Shown here piece after piece: positions 1-6,895 of a stretch of DNA of 21,608 bases. The notes under the pieces were generated by a model. It did not search any database and was not told the DNA's origin. It saw nothing but the letters and a program-made list of their open reading frames with translations. Every line of letters begins with the position of its first letter. Position 1 is the stretch's first letter. A program made the translations under genes and the position numbers. This DNA comes from Thermoplasmata archaeon (GTDB taxonomy: Archaea > Thermoplasmatota > E2 > UBA202 > DSCA01): NCBI GenBank assembly GCA_021159125.1, contig JAGGSL010000117.1:1-21608 (forward strand), given 5' to 3'.

Positions 1-1
1 G

Positions 2-3000
2 AAGCAATGGAGATATAAAACGGGTGGGGCAATTTATTCATCACCTGCGATTGGAGATGTCGATGGCGATGGGCAGCTGGACATAGTTGTAGGTTCTCTT
101 GATGGAAATGTTTATTGCCTAGATAGCCTTGGACATTTGAAATGGAAATATGCCACAGGCGGAGCAATTTATTCATCTCCCTCTCTTGCACGTGACGGTT
201 CACTTTACAGTTCGGAATGGCCCATGTTCCGACATGATTGCGCCAGAACTGGATTTTACGGCAGCAGTAAGTTAGGGCAGAAGTTGAATGTTTTTATAGG
301 TTCAGATGACGGATATCTCTACAAACTGGATGGAGAAAATGGTTCTCTGATATCAAAATTCCTCACCAATGGCCCTGTCCATACATCGCCCAGCATAGCA
401 GACATAGATGGAGATGGCATGCTGGAAGTTCTTTTCTACGATTGGGGTAAAGAGTGGGGCAACAGAGATACCTTCTGGTGCCTTGAGGAGCCAGGCATTC
501 CTGTAACAAGTCTTGTAAACGTGGACAATATTCCTCCACTAACCGCAAAAGATGTTGGTGGTGAAGGTGATGTCGTCCGTAATATTACAGATGAAACACC
601 CATATGGTTGAACGGAACTGACAGCGGCAATTGTTCAGTCGGCATAAAAAATCTTCATTATGAAGTATGGTGGGATAGCAATGGAGATAGTAATGTTGAT
701 ACAAAGGTGGCAGATGAAACGGTGTGGGATAATGGTACAGGTGATATTAACCCCGCAGGCGGCATAATATCTGCAAAATTTACGATGAGCCATTACGGCA
801 TAAATGAGATAAGGTGGTTTTCAACCGATTTGCTGGGCAATAGGGAAACGGAGCATTACCAAGAGCACATGGTTTCAGTCACTGCTCCAAACCTTGTTGT
901 TACTAAGGTTGATACGCCTGATCCGGTCAATTCGGGCAGCATACTCACTTACAACATAAATGTTACAAATAACGGGAACGAGGATGCTACAGGTGTCGTA
1001 GTCAGGGATGACTATGATGAGGGCAATCTTTCCATTATTGGTGCAGATGGAGGGTATGATAATGGAGATACTATAACATGGCATATCTCAACCCTTTCTC
1101 CAGGGGATTATGTGGTATACACCGTAACAGCAAGAGTAAAGTCAGTCATAAGCAATGGCACGATAATATCAAACACTGTTAATGTGACCTGTAATGAGGG
1201 CTCTACTGATGAATATACAGAGTTCACGGAGGTAAGGTCGGCGCCATTCATGGAAATAACCAAGGCAGCCTTTGACATTGACGGTTCACCATTGCATCCT
1301 GGGGATAAGATACATTATATCATTTCCATAACAAATACAGGCAACATGACACATCACAATAATCCCGGAAACGAGCTTAACGATTCAATCCCCCTGCACA
1401 CAACCTATGAAACAAACTCCGTAAAATCCGACAGAGGAATAGCTTCTTACAGCAATAACATGATAACATGGAACGGTGAACTCAATGTCAGCGAAACTGT
1501 AACGATAGAATTCAATGTAACGGTATCCTCACCATTAGATAACGGCACGACCATAGTCAACGATGCTGTTCTCAACTGGGACAGCAATGGGGACAACACA
1601 AACAATGAAATAAGCCATGCATATGCAAATTTAACTGTCATTTCCTCTCCGGCCCTCTCAATACAAAAAACAGACAGCAGCGATCCGGTCCATCCGGGCA
1701 CATTCTTCAATTATACCATAACTGTTGAAAATAACGGAGATGCAAATGCCACAAATGTAATTGTTATGGATTCATACGATGCAAACGTAACTTTCATTTC
1801 ATCAAACCCTTCCCCGGATGCAGGCAACAATGAATGGCATATATCCAAATTAAGCCCTGGAGATTCATATTCCATTAAGATCAAAGTCCAGGTTCACATG
1901 CCTCTGGAAAACATAGTCCTGAACAATACCGCCAATGTCACATGCGCTCAGGGCGTAAAAAATGAAACGTATGAGAAAACTCAGGTTATATCTGCCCCTG
2001 AACTTGTCATAACAAAAGATGCCATTGACATGAACGGTGCTCCACTGAGACCAGGAGATGATATACATTACATCATAAATATAACCAATATCGGCGATAA
2101 AAACCATCACAATAATCCCGGAAACGAGCTTAACGATTCAATCCCCCTGCACACAACCTATGAAACAAACTCCGTAAAATCCGACAGAGGAATAGCTTCT
2201 TACAGCAATAACATGATAACATGGAACGGTGAACTCAATGTCAGCGAAACTGTAACGATAGAATTCAATGTAACGGTATCCTCACCATTAGATAACGGCA
2301 CGACCATAGTCAACGATGCTGTTCTCAACTGGGACAGCAATGGGGACAACACAAACAATGAAATAAGCCATGCATATGCAAATTTAACTGTCATTTCCTC
2401 TCCGGCCCTCTCAATACAAAAAACAGACAGCAGCGATCCAGCAGATGCGGGTGGCGAGCTTGTTTATCGTATCTGGGTAAACAATACAGGAGATGCAAAT
2501 GCCACAAATGTAATTGTTACGGAAACATATGATCCCAGCACCCAGTTTTTATATGCAAATCCTCCTCCGTCTTCTGGAAATAATATATGGATATTCCCAA
2601 AGATAGTTGCGGGTGTCGGTGAGAGCATAGAGATTCATATGCATATCAATCCTGTAGAAAATGGAACTATTCTGTATAACACAGCAAATGTGACATGCGA
2701 TGAGAACTCAACCGACGAAACAAACGAAACCACTGAAGTGAGATCCATGCCTTCGCTGGAAATAGAAAAAGTGAGCATCCCGAGTGTTGCAGAGGCGGGC
2801 GGCAGCATTGAATATAAGGTGTGGGTGAATAATACGGGTACAGCTCCTGCAACAGATGTTGTTGTCAGAGAGCTATATGACAGCCACATTTCATTTAATC
2901 ATTCGTATCCTCCCCCTGATGATATTTCGCATGCGGTCTGGACATTTCCGGTATTGGATGTGGGTGCACCGCTGGTGATAACAATTTTTGTTGATATTCC

Positions 3001-3976
3001 ACCTTCATTTGAAGGCGATATGCTGCATAATTTTGTTAATGTCACATGTCACGAAGGGGCATATGACCAGGCATGGGCAAATACCACAATCCGGCCAGCT
3101 CCACCTATCACTGTAAAGAAATTCCACGGATTTGTTTATAACGTTACACTTTTTGAAGAAGAGGGCGGCTATCTTCTGCACTACATTACGAATGAAACAC
3201 TCATAACCCTTGTTGCCACGGACATGCCGGCAGGGGGAGAATCTGGCGTGAACCACACATATTACCGCATATTCAAGTGGAATTATTCATCAGATAAGTG
3301 GGATATACTGTTTAACTGGGAGGAATACGGGGTATGGAATGCAACCCCTCCGTTTTATCCAATTGATCTGGCAGGGCTGGGCATCGAATATGGCTATTCC
3401 TCCTGTGGCAAATATGAAATAGAGTTCTACAGTGTTGACAAGGCTGGAAATGTTGAAGGGATGGAATGGAATGATGTCATAGTTGATTGCGATATTCCTC
3501 GATCACATGTCTTGCCTTTGCCAGATGAAATTTATAGTGATACATTTGAAGTAGAAGTAAATGCGAGTGATAACGGGGGCATAAAAGAGGTTACTCTATA
3601 CTACAGATACAGCAGTGACAATTCATCATGGAGCGACTGGTTCTCCTGCGGAAGCAAGTCATCCAATTATAAGTGGACATTTGTGGCATCTGAAGGAGGA
3701 TATTATCAGTTCTATTCTGTTGCGGAAGATTATGTAGGGCATAAGGAGGCATTACCGAATGAGACCACTGCTCCAGATGCTTACTGCAAACTTGTTTTAT
3801 CTCCTTGGGATGTCAATGATGACGGCAGTATTAATATATTCGATATTGTGATTGTGGCGCAGCACTGGATGGAAACCCCGAGCAGCCCAGACTGGTGTGA
3901 ATGTGCAGACGTAAATGGAGACGGAATAGTGGATACAGGGGATATAACCATAATTGCAGATCACTGGACCGGTTGA
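2..3976 (+). CDS. Large exported surface protein, 5' end missing: FG-GAP/PQQ-like repeats, six DUF11 repeats, OmpL47-like domains, dockerin
   Basis: The reading frame is open from base 2, so the gene starts before the window; the ATG at 137 is internal. About 1324 residues are visible. Order: FG-GAP/PQQ-like propeller repeats (about 2-470, with GDVDGDG and ADIDGDG calcium-type loops and the WPMFRHD motif that often closes such modules); six DUF11-type beta-sandwich repeats starting near 887, 1230, 1648, 1996, 2400 and 2748, alternating between two subtypes; two OmpL47/Ig-like modules (about 3105-3780, with FYSVDKAGN); and a C-terminal dockerin-like pair of EF-hand loops (DVNDDGSINIFDI and DVNGDGIVDTGDI, 3805-3976). 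NxS/T sequons are very frequent, as in N-glycosylated archaeal surface proteins. There is no C-terminal membrane anchor. A structural or adhesive extracellular protein is inferred; no catalytic domain is visible. The dockerin implies a cohesin partner, which is not in the window. Confidence 0.9.
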   Translation, partial: KQWRYKTGGAIYSSPAIGDVDGDGQLDIVVGSLDGNVYCLDSLGHLKWKYATGGAIYSSPSLARDGSLYSSEWPMFRHDCARTGFYGSSKLGQKLNVFIGSDDGYLYKLDGENGSLISKFLTNGPVHTSPSIADIDGDGMLEVLFYDWGKEWGNRDTFWCLEEPGIPVTSLVNVDNIPPLTAKDVGGEGDVVRNITDETPIWLNGTDSGNCSVGIKNLHYEVWWDSNGDSNVDTKVADETVWDNGTGDINPAGGIISAKFTMSHYGINEIRWFSTDLLGNRETEHYQEHMVSVTAPNLVVTKVDTPDPVNSGSILTYNINVTNNGNEDATGVVVRDDYDEGNLSIIGADGGYDNGDTITWHISTLSPGDYVVYTVTARVKSVISNGTIISNTVNVTCNEGSTDEYTEFTEVRSAPFMEITKAAFDIDGSPLHPGDKIHYIISITNTGNMTHHNNPGNELNDSIPLHTTYETNSVKSDRGIASYSNNMITWNGELNVSETVTIEFNVTVSSPLDNGTTIVNDAVLNWDSNGDNTNNEISHAYANLTVISSPALSIQKTDSSDPVHPGTFFNYTITVENNGDANATNVIVMDSYDANVTFISSNPSPDAGNNEWHISKLSPGDSYSIKIKVQVHMPLENIVLNNTANVTCAQGVKNETYEKTQVISAPELVITKDAIDMNGAPLRPGDDIHYIINITNIGDKNHHNNPGNELNDSIPLHTTYETNSVKSDRGIASYSNNMITWNGELNVSETVTIEFNVTVSSPLDNGTTIVNDAVLNWDSNGDNTNNEISHAYANLTVISSPALSIQKTDSSDPADAGGELVYRIWVNNTGDANATNVIVTETYDPSTQFLYANPPPSSGNNIWIFPKIVAGVGESIEIHMHINPVENGTILYNTANVTCDENSTDETNETTEVRSMPSLEIEKVSIPSVAEAGGSIEYKVWVNNTGTAPATDVVVRELYDSHISFNHSYPPPDDISHAVWTFPVLDVGAPLVITIFVDIPPSFEGDMLHNFVNVTCHEGAYDQAWANTTIRPAPPITVKKFHGFVYNVTLFEEEGGYLLHYITNETLITLVATDMPAGGESGVNHTYYRIFKWNYSSDKWDILFNWEEYGVWNATPPFYPIDLAGLGIEYGYSSCGKYEIEFYSVDKAGNVEGMEWNDVIVDCDIPRSHVLPLPDEIYSDTFEVEVNASDNGGIKEVTLYYRYSSDNSSWSDWFSCGSKSSNYKWTFVASEGGYYQFYSVAEDYVGHKEALPNETTAPDAYCKLVLSPWDVNDDGSINIFDIVIVAQHWMETPSSPDWCECADVNGDGIVDTGDITIIADHWTG
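1352..1686 (+). repeat. 335-bp perfect direct repeat, copy 1 (inside the dockerin protein gene)
   Basis: Bases 1352-1686 and 2105-2439 read identically by eye over 335 positions, 753 bp apart (251 codons, so in frame). The unit codes for the end of one DUF11 repeat and the start of the next. A further 31-bp identical block at the same spacing (1736-1766 and 2489-2519) shows that the original duplication was longer and partly diverged. Confidence 0.95.
2105..2439 (+). repeat. 335-bp perfect direct repeat, copy 2
   Basis: Second copy of the 1352-1686 block, with no mismatch found. The flanks differ: before the repeat, GNMTHHN in copy 1 and GDKNHHN in copy 2; after it, DPVHPG versus DPADAG. Perfect identity including third codon positions points to recent duplication or gene conversion. 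It could also be a place where assembly of short reads collapses or expands copies. Confidence 0.95.
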
Positions 3977-4056
3977 AACAATATAGCGAGACGGAGCTTT
4001 TAATTTCCGACATTATAACGGCTGCGCATTCCTTAATCGATACACTTAAAAAGCAA

Positions 4057-4065
4057 TTTTATATA
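4057..4065 (+). promoter_or_regulatory. TATA box for the PKD-domain protein gene
   Basis: TTTTATATA is centred about 23 bases upstream of the ATG at 4084. Archaeal TATA boxes usually lie about 26 bases before the transcription start, so the mRNA is predicted to start at or very near the start codon (leaderless). Confidence 0.6.
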
Positions 4066-4083
4066 TTGATTTAAGGTGCGAAA

Positions 4084-5331
4084 ATGAGAATTAAGGGTAG
4101 TAATGCTTTTCTTGCATTGGGTATCGCTTTCGGGTTATTTATGACATTTTTCATCCCGCTATCTATTGCAGACCCCAATCAGCCCCCTCATGCTGATTTT
4201 TACTGGTCGCCAAGCGGCACCATAAAGACGGGTGATGTGGTATCATTTCATGATAACAGTACAGATGATGGTACAATAATTGCATGGGAATGGGATTTTG
4301 GGGATGGTAACTATTCGATAATCCAAAATCCTACGCATGTGTATTCTGATGATGGTAAATATGATGTAACGCTGAGGGTTATAGACAATAATGGCTCTAC
4401 AAATTCTACTACAAAGCAGATAACGATATCCAATCGCCCTCCTGTAGCAGATGCGGGTCCCGACCAAATGGTAAATGTTACGCTGGTTTCGTTTAATGGC
4501 ACAGACTCATATGACCCTGATGGAGAAATCACTCTTTACCGATGGAATTTTGGGGATACAAAAACAGCTACCGGTGTTAACGTTACTCATAACTACACCC
4601 ATGACGGGGAATATGTCGTCACGCTTAACGTTACAGATAATGACGGGGCAAGTGATGAAGATACCTGCAGCGTTACAGTTGATACCACGGCGCCGGTAAC
4701 CAATGTCTCTCTCAACGGTACGGAAGGCAATGATGGGTGGTACATAAGCAACGTTACCGTTACACTTCTCCCTTCAGATGCAACATCCGGAGTTAATGCC
4801 ACATATTATATGCTCAATAATGGCAACTGGACAGTATATATATCACCCATCACAATTTCAAGTGAGGGAGAGAACACCTTGAGTTTCTATTCGATAGATA
4901 GGGCAGGTAATAAAGAGGGAGTGAATACAACCACAATAAAAATTGAGAAGACATCTCCAACCGTTGATATAAAAAGCCCCAAGCAGGGATATTTCTATTT
5001 CATGGGAAGGCAGCTTTTCCCGACTCTGAGGGATAAAACAATTATCATTGGCAGAGTAACCGTCGAGGCTGATGTCAATAGCACGGCATCAGAAATAAAG
5101 TTTGTCCGCTTTTATGTGGATGGGAACATGAAATACAACGATACAGAATCGCCATATACATGGAATTGGGGCATGGCTTTTGGCAGACATACTTTGAAGG
5201 TAGAAGCATTTGATGAGGCAGGTCACAATGCAAGCAAAGAAATTGATGTGACAATATTCAGCATTTTACCCGGCAGAAATAGCAACGTATATGCAAATGA
5301 TGAGGGGACTTCAGACCTCATTTCTTCCTGA
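4084..5331 (+). CDS. Exported PKD/Ig-like domain surface protein
   Basis: 415 residues. A Sec-type signal peptide (residues 1 to about 29, basic MRIKG start, then a hydrophobic core ending near LSIAD) leads into PKD domain 1 (about 35-116, WEWDFGDG and HVYSDDGKYDVTL) and PKD domain 2 (about 119-199, YRWNFGDT and NYTHDGEYVVTL). An OmpL47-like module (about 203-288, FYSIDRAGNKEG) and a last Ig-like module (about 293-395) follow. The OmpL47-like motif also occurs in the large protein upstream, which suggests related surface roles. No transmembrane anchor, PGF-CTERM or dockerin is visible at the C-terminus, so it is probably secreted or held non-covalently. PKD domains are adhesion or spacer modules in many archaeal surface proteins; no enzyme domain is seen. 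It is probably transcribed alone from the TATA box at 4057. Confidence 0.88.
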   Translation: MRIKGSNAFLALGIAFGLFMTFFIPLSIADPNQPPHADFYWSPSGTIKTGDVVSFHDNSTDDGTIIAWEWDFGDGNYSIIQNPTHVYSDDGKYDVTLRVIDNNGSTNSTTKQITISNRPPVADAGPDQMVNVTLVSFNGTDSYDPDGEITLYRWNFGDTKTATGVNVTHNYTHDGEYVVTLNVTDNDGASDEDTCSVTVDTTAPVTNVSLNGTEGNDGWYISNVTVTLLPSDATSGVNATYYMLNNGNWTVYISPITISSEGENTLSFYSIDRAGNKEGVNTTTIKIEKTSPTVDIKSPKQGYFYFMGRQLFPTLRDKTIIIGRVTVEADVNSTASEIKFVRFYVDGNMKYNDTESPYTWNWGMAFGRHTLKVEAFDEAGHNASKEIDVTIFSILPGRNSNVYANDEGTSDLISS

Positions 5332-5353
5332 TTCTCAGCCGTAATAAAATAAC

Positions 5354-5361
5354 TTTTAATA
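5354..5361 (+). promoter_or_regulatory. TATA box for tRNA-Pro
   Basis: TTTTAATA is centred about 25 bases before the first base of the tRNA (5383), the classic archaeal distance from TATA box to transcription start. Confidence 0.6.
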
Positions 5362-5382
5362 GCAAATACGTTATTCCATAGA

Positions 5383-5495
5383 GGGCCCGTGGGGTAGCTT
5401 GGTATCCTTGTGGCTTCGGGCAATCCTTTCCATAGGTAAGCATTTGGAGGGGTTAGAAAGAGCCATTGACCCGAGTTCAAATCTCGGCGGGCCCA
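5383..5495 (+). tRNA. tRNA-Pro(CGG) with a 40-nt intron
   Basis: Acceptor stem GGGCCCG (5383-5389) pairs with CGGGCCC (5488-5494); A5495 is the discriminator and CCA is not encoded. The D-loop has AGCTTGGTA. The anticodon stem is GTGGC (5410-5414) with GCCAT (5462-5466), and the T-arm is CCGAG/TTCAAAT/CTCGG. U33 is at 5416 and the anticodon CGG at 5417-5419. The mature length is 73 nt. Removing 5421-5460 gives a 7-base anticodon loop with the intron at the usual 37/38 site. The acceptor stem and D-arm match the archaeal proline type. An alternative register giving TCG (Arg) breaks the anticodon stem. Confidence 0.93.
5421..5460 (+). other. Archaeal tRNA intron (position 37/38) in tRNA-Pro
   Basis: The bulge-helix-bulge can be drawn directly. 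Bases 5415-5418 (TTCG) face 5455-5458 (AGAA) as the central 4-bp helix, with one G-A mismatch. The 3-nt bulges are 5419-5421 and 5459-5461, with cuts after 5420 and 5460. A 9-bp intron helix (from A5422 to T5454, including G-U pairs) closes it. This is the substrate shape for the archaeal tRNA splicing endonuclease. Confidence 0.88.
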
Positions 5496-5501
5496 TAACA
5501 A

Positions 5502-5511
5502 TTTTTTTAAA
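5502..5511 (+). promoter_or_regulatory. T-run terminator of tRNA-Pro overlapping the TATA box of tRNA-Gly
   Basis: Seven T's (5502-5508) follow tRNA-Pro by six bases and fit an archaeal oligo-T terminator. The same bases run into TTTAAA (5506-5511), centred about 26 bases before tRNA-Gly (5535), which is TATA-box spacing. One short element may serve both roles. Confidence 0.5.
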
Positions 5512-5571
5512 TCATTTTCAGATAAGCTTTTCGAGCGGGCGTGATCTAGCGGTTAGGATTCAAGCTTCCCA

Positions 5572-5617
5572 TCTACCCTTCTGCTCTGTGCAAAGCGCGG
5601 ACGGAAGGAAGGGAAAA
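5572..5617 (+). other. Intron 1 of tRNA-Gly (position 37/38)
   Basis: 46 nt. The central helix TTCC (5566-5569) with GGAA (5612-5615) is four perfect pairs. The 3-nt bulges are 5570-5572 and 5616-5618, with cuts after A5571 and A5617. The intron stem next to it is imperfect (about 7 of 9 pairs, 5573-5581 with 5603-5611). An alternative pairing of CCCTTC with GAAGGG would compete. Confidence 0.85.
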
Positions 5618-5638
5618 AGCTTGCTGCCCGGGTTCGAA

Positions 5639-5670
5639 TGCATGGCTTGTATTGCAAGCATGCCCGAAAA
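5639..5670 (+). other. Intron 2 of tRNA-Gly, non-canonical, in the T-loop (59/60)
   Basis: 32 nt. TTCG (5633-5636) pairs perfectly with CGAA (5665-5668) as the central 4-bp helix. The bulges are AAT (5637-5639) and AAT (5669-5671), with cuts after 5638 and 5670. The intron body is a hairpin, GCATG-CTTG with CAAG-CATGC and one bulged G, plus one unpaired C (5664). The fit to bulge-helix-bulge rules and the perfect T-arm after removal make this a confident call. Confidence 0.85.
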
Positions 5671-5684
5671 TCCCGGCGCCCGCA

Positions 5685-5690
5685 TTTTTA
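5685..5690 (+). terminator. Short T-run after tRNA-Gly
   Basis: TTTTTA directly follows the discriminator base, consistent with archaeal oligo-T termination. It is short, so only weakly supported. Confidence 0.35.
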
Positions 5691-5702
5691 TCTGGAGAAA
5701 GC

Positions 5703-5711
5703 AATAAATAT
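5703..5711 (+). promoter_or_regulatory. TATA box for the small lipoprotein gene
   Basis: AATAAATAT is centred about 26 bases before the ATG at 5733, so a leaderless mRNA starting at that ATG is predicted. This decides the start between GTG 5724 and ATG 5733. Confidence 0.5.
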
Positions 5712-5732
5712 TGAGGGACGATAGTGTTTGTT

Positions 5733-6155
5733 ATGGCAGGAGAGAAATTGCTCGCATTCTCTGTTCTTGTAATGGTGTTTTTGCCAGGCTGTATCCTGGA
5801 TTTCGGAAATTCAGGAGCCGTTTCGGTGAAGATCATATCGGTTGGTGAAAAGGATATGGTCTGGCACTTCGGAGAGCGTGTAACTTTGAACGTGACAGTA
5901 AAATCCTCCACCTTGCTGGATAATGTTACTATTACGATTGCAGGTTTAAAAAATAAGTTGAATCAGATGAAACTATACAAATCCACGGTGATTGAACTTG
6001 CCAAGGGGACAGATATTATTTCATTTTCATACAGTGTGCCAACATGTTCGCCGTGCAATAGACTTGACCCGGGCGTTTATTACGTGAACGCCACTATTTC
6101 CCGCAACGGAGAGGTCCTGGCAGAGGGCTCGGGAACCGTGAGACTGGTCAAATAA
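5733..6155 (+). CDS. Small predicted lipoprotein with an Ig-like fold, function unknown
   Basis: 140 residues from the ATG at 5733; a GTG at 5724 would add three residues and has a weak GAGGG ahead of it, but TATA spacing favours 5733. Residues 1-20 are a hydrophobic signal ending in LPGC, which looks like a lipobox with Cys20 as the lipid-modified residue. The rest is beta-rich with VTLNVTVKSS and VYYVNATISRNGEV, resembling CARDB/Ig-like extracellular domains. A CSPC pair (Cys105, Cys108) could form a disulfide or bind metal. I do not recognise the family. It is preceded by the tRNA genes and followed 30 bases later by a CPBP protease gene with its own TATA box, so it is probably a single-gene unit. 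Confidence 0.72.
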   Translation: MAGEKLLAFSVLVMVFLPGCILDFGNSGAVSVKIISVGEKDMVWHFGERVTLNVTVKSSTLLDNVTITIAGLKNKLNQMKLYKSTVIELAKGTDIISFSYSVPTCSPCNRLDPGVYYVNATISRNGEVLAEGSGTVRLVK

Positions 6156-6158
6156 GTA

Positions 6159-6167
6159 TTTTTATAT
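6159..6167 (+). promoter_or_regulatory. TATA box for the CPBP protease gene
   Basis: TTTTTATAT is centred about 23 bases before the ATG at 6186. There is no ribosome binding site, so a leaderless start is predicted. Confidence 0.55.
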
Positions 6168-6185
6168 CCAAACCATATCTCTTTT

Positions 6186-6857
6186 ATGAACCGCAAGCTG
6201 ATAGCAGGCATTGTACTTTTGATACCTTTTTCCTACATATACGGACTTTCCTTGCTCTCGCTGTTTATTAAATCAGCCGGAATTATTACGCCATCGATAC
6301 TTGTTCTTTCACTTCTGATGAACCTGCTCATTATGGGTGGCTCATCAATACTCTGCATTTACGTGCTTTACGGGGGAAGTTTTAGAGACATACTCCACAA
6401 ACTCTACTTCAGAAAGGAAGGCACATTACGCTCATCAGTTATGGGCATAGCCACGGCCATAATATTCATATTTTCGGTAGCAATTTTTGTCTACTTCCTT
6501 CAGGGGTTGGGCTATGGAACAGAAAATGAAATGGCGCAGGAAATAGCAGAAAATGTCAATCTGCCTCTTTTGTTCGTCATTCCATTTCTATCTGCACTGA
6601 GTGAGGAAATATTCTTCAGGGCATTCCTTCAGATGAGAATGGCAAAATTTTTAGGACAGCCGGCAGCAATATTTATTTCATCTTCTCTTTTTGCAATAGC
6701 TCATATCTCATACAAAAATCCTCTACAAATAGCAATCCCGTTCATTCTGGGCATCGCCCTCGGTTATCTGATGATGAAAAATGAAAATGTGATGGCCCCA
6801 TTCTCAGCCCATTTTGCATTCAATTTCATCCAGCTTGCTCCCTTTGTTTTCACCTAA
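6186..6857 (+). CDS. CPBP-family intramembrane metalloprotease (CAAX/Abi type)
   Basis: 223 residues with about seven hydrophobic segments. The family motifs are all present in the C-terminal half: EE and R in SEEIFFRAF (Glu140, Glu141, Arg145), His173 in FAIAHISY, and His209 with Asn213 in HFAFN. In this family (Rce1, bacterial Abi proteins) these residues form the metal and catalytic site within the membrane. Substrates range from prenylated proteins to bacteriocin-related peptides; nothing here tells which. The spacing between the motifs is normal, so the enzyme looks intact. It is in line with the lipoprotein gene upstream, but has its own TATA box. A link to processing of surface proteins is only a guess from location. 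Confidence 0.9.
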   Translation: MNRKLIAGIVLLIPFSYIYGLSLLSLFIKSAGIITPSILVLSLLMNLLIMGGSSILCIYVLYGGSFRDILHKLYFRKEGTLRSSVMGIATAIIFIFSVAIFVYFLQGLGYGTENEMAQEIAENVNLPLLFVIPFLSALSEEIFFRAFLQMRMAKFLGQPAAIFISSSLFAIAHISYKNPLQIAIPFILGIALGYLMMKNENVMAPFSAHFAFNFIQLAPFVFT

Positions 6858-6895
6858 AAAATGATAAATGGGCAGCCCATACAGTAAATGATAAA

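Larger units (their letters stand above)
5535..5684 (+). tRNA. tRNA-Gly(CCC) with two introns
   Basis: Acceptor GCGGGCG (5535-5541) pairs with CGCCCGC (5677-5683); the discriminator is A5684 and CCA is not encoded. D-stem ATCT/GGAT; loop AGCGGTTA. Anticodon stem CAAGC (5561-5565) with GCTTG (5619-5623), U33 at 5567, anticodon CCC at 5568-5570. T-stem CCGGG (5628-5632) with CCCGG (5672-5676). The T-loop is split: TTCGAA (5633-5638) and its last base T5671 are separated by 32 nt. Removing 5572-5617 and 5639-5670 gives a normal 72-nt tRNA whose T-arm reads CCGGG-TTCGAAT-CCCGG, the usual archaeal form. A gene finder that does not allow a second intron would miss this tRNA or call it a pseudogene. 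Confidence 0.92.

Noticed and set aside
1..136. Treating ATG 137 as the start of the large surface protein
   Set aside because: The frame is open upstream to base 2 and codes for another FG-GAP/PQQ-like repeat, so the start is outside the window.
1352..2439. Insertion sequence or transposon explaining the 335-bp repeat
   Set aside because: The repeats are direct, in frame and inside coding sequence, with no transposase, inverted ends or target-site duplication.
5410..5466. tRNA-Pro read as tRNA-Arg(TCG)
   Set aside because: That register shifts the anticodon stem and leaves mismatches. The CGG register gives a full stem, U33, position 37/38 intron cuts and a proline-type body.
5399..5911. 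Open frames of 102 codons (+) and 112 codons (-) across the tRNA genes
   Set aside because: They run over both tRNA genes, their introns and the start of the lipoprotein gene. The peptides have no recognisable family and the tRNAs are strongly supported.
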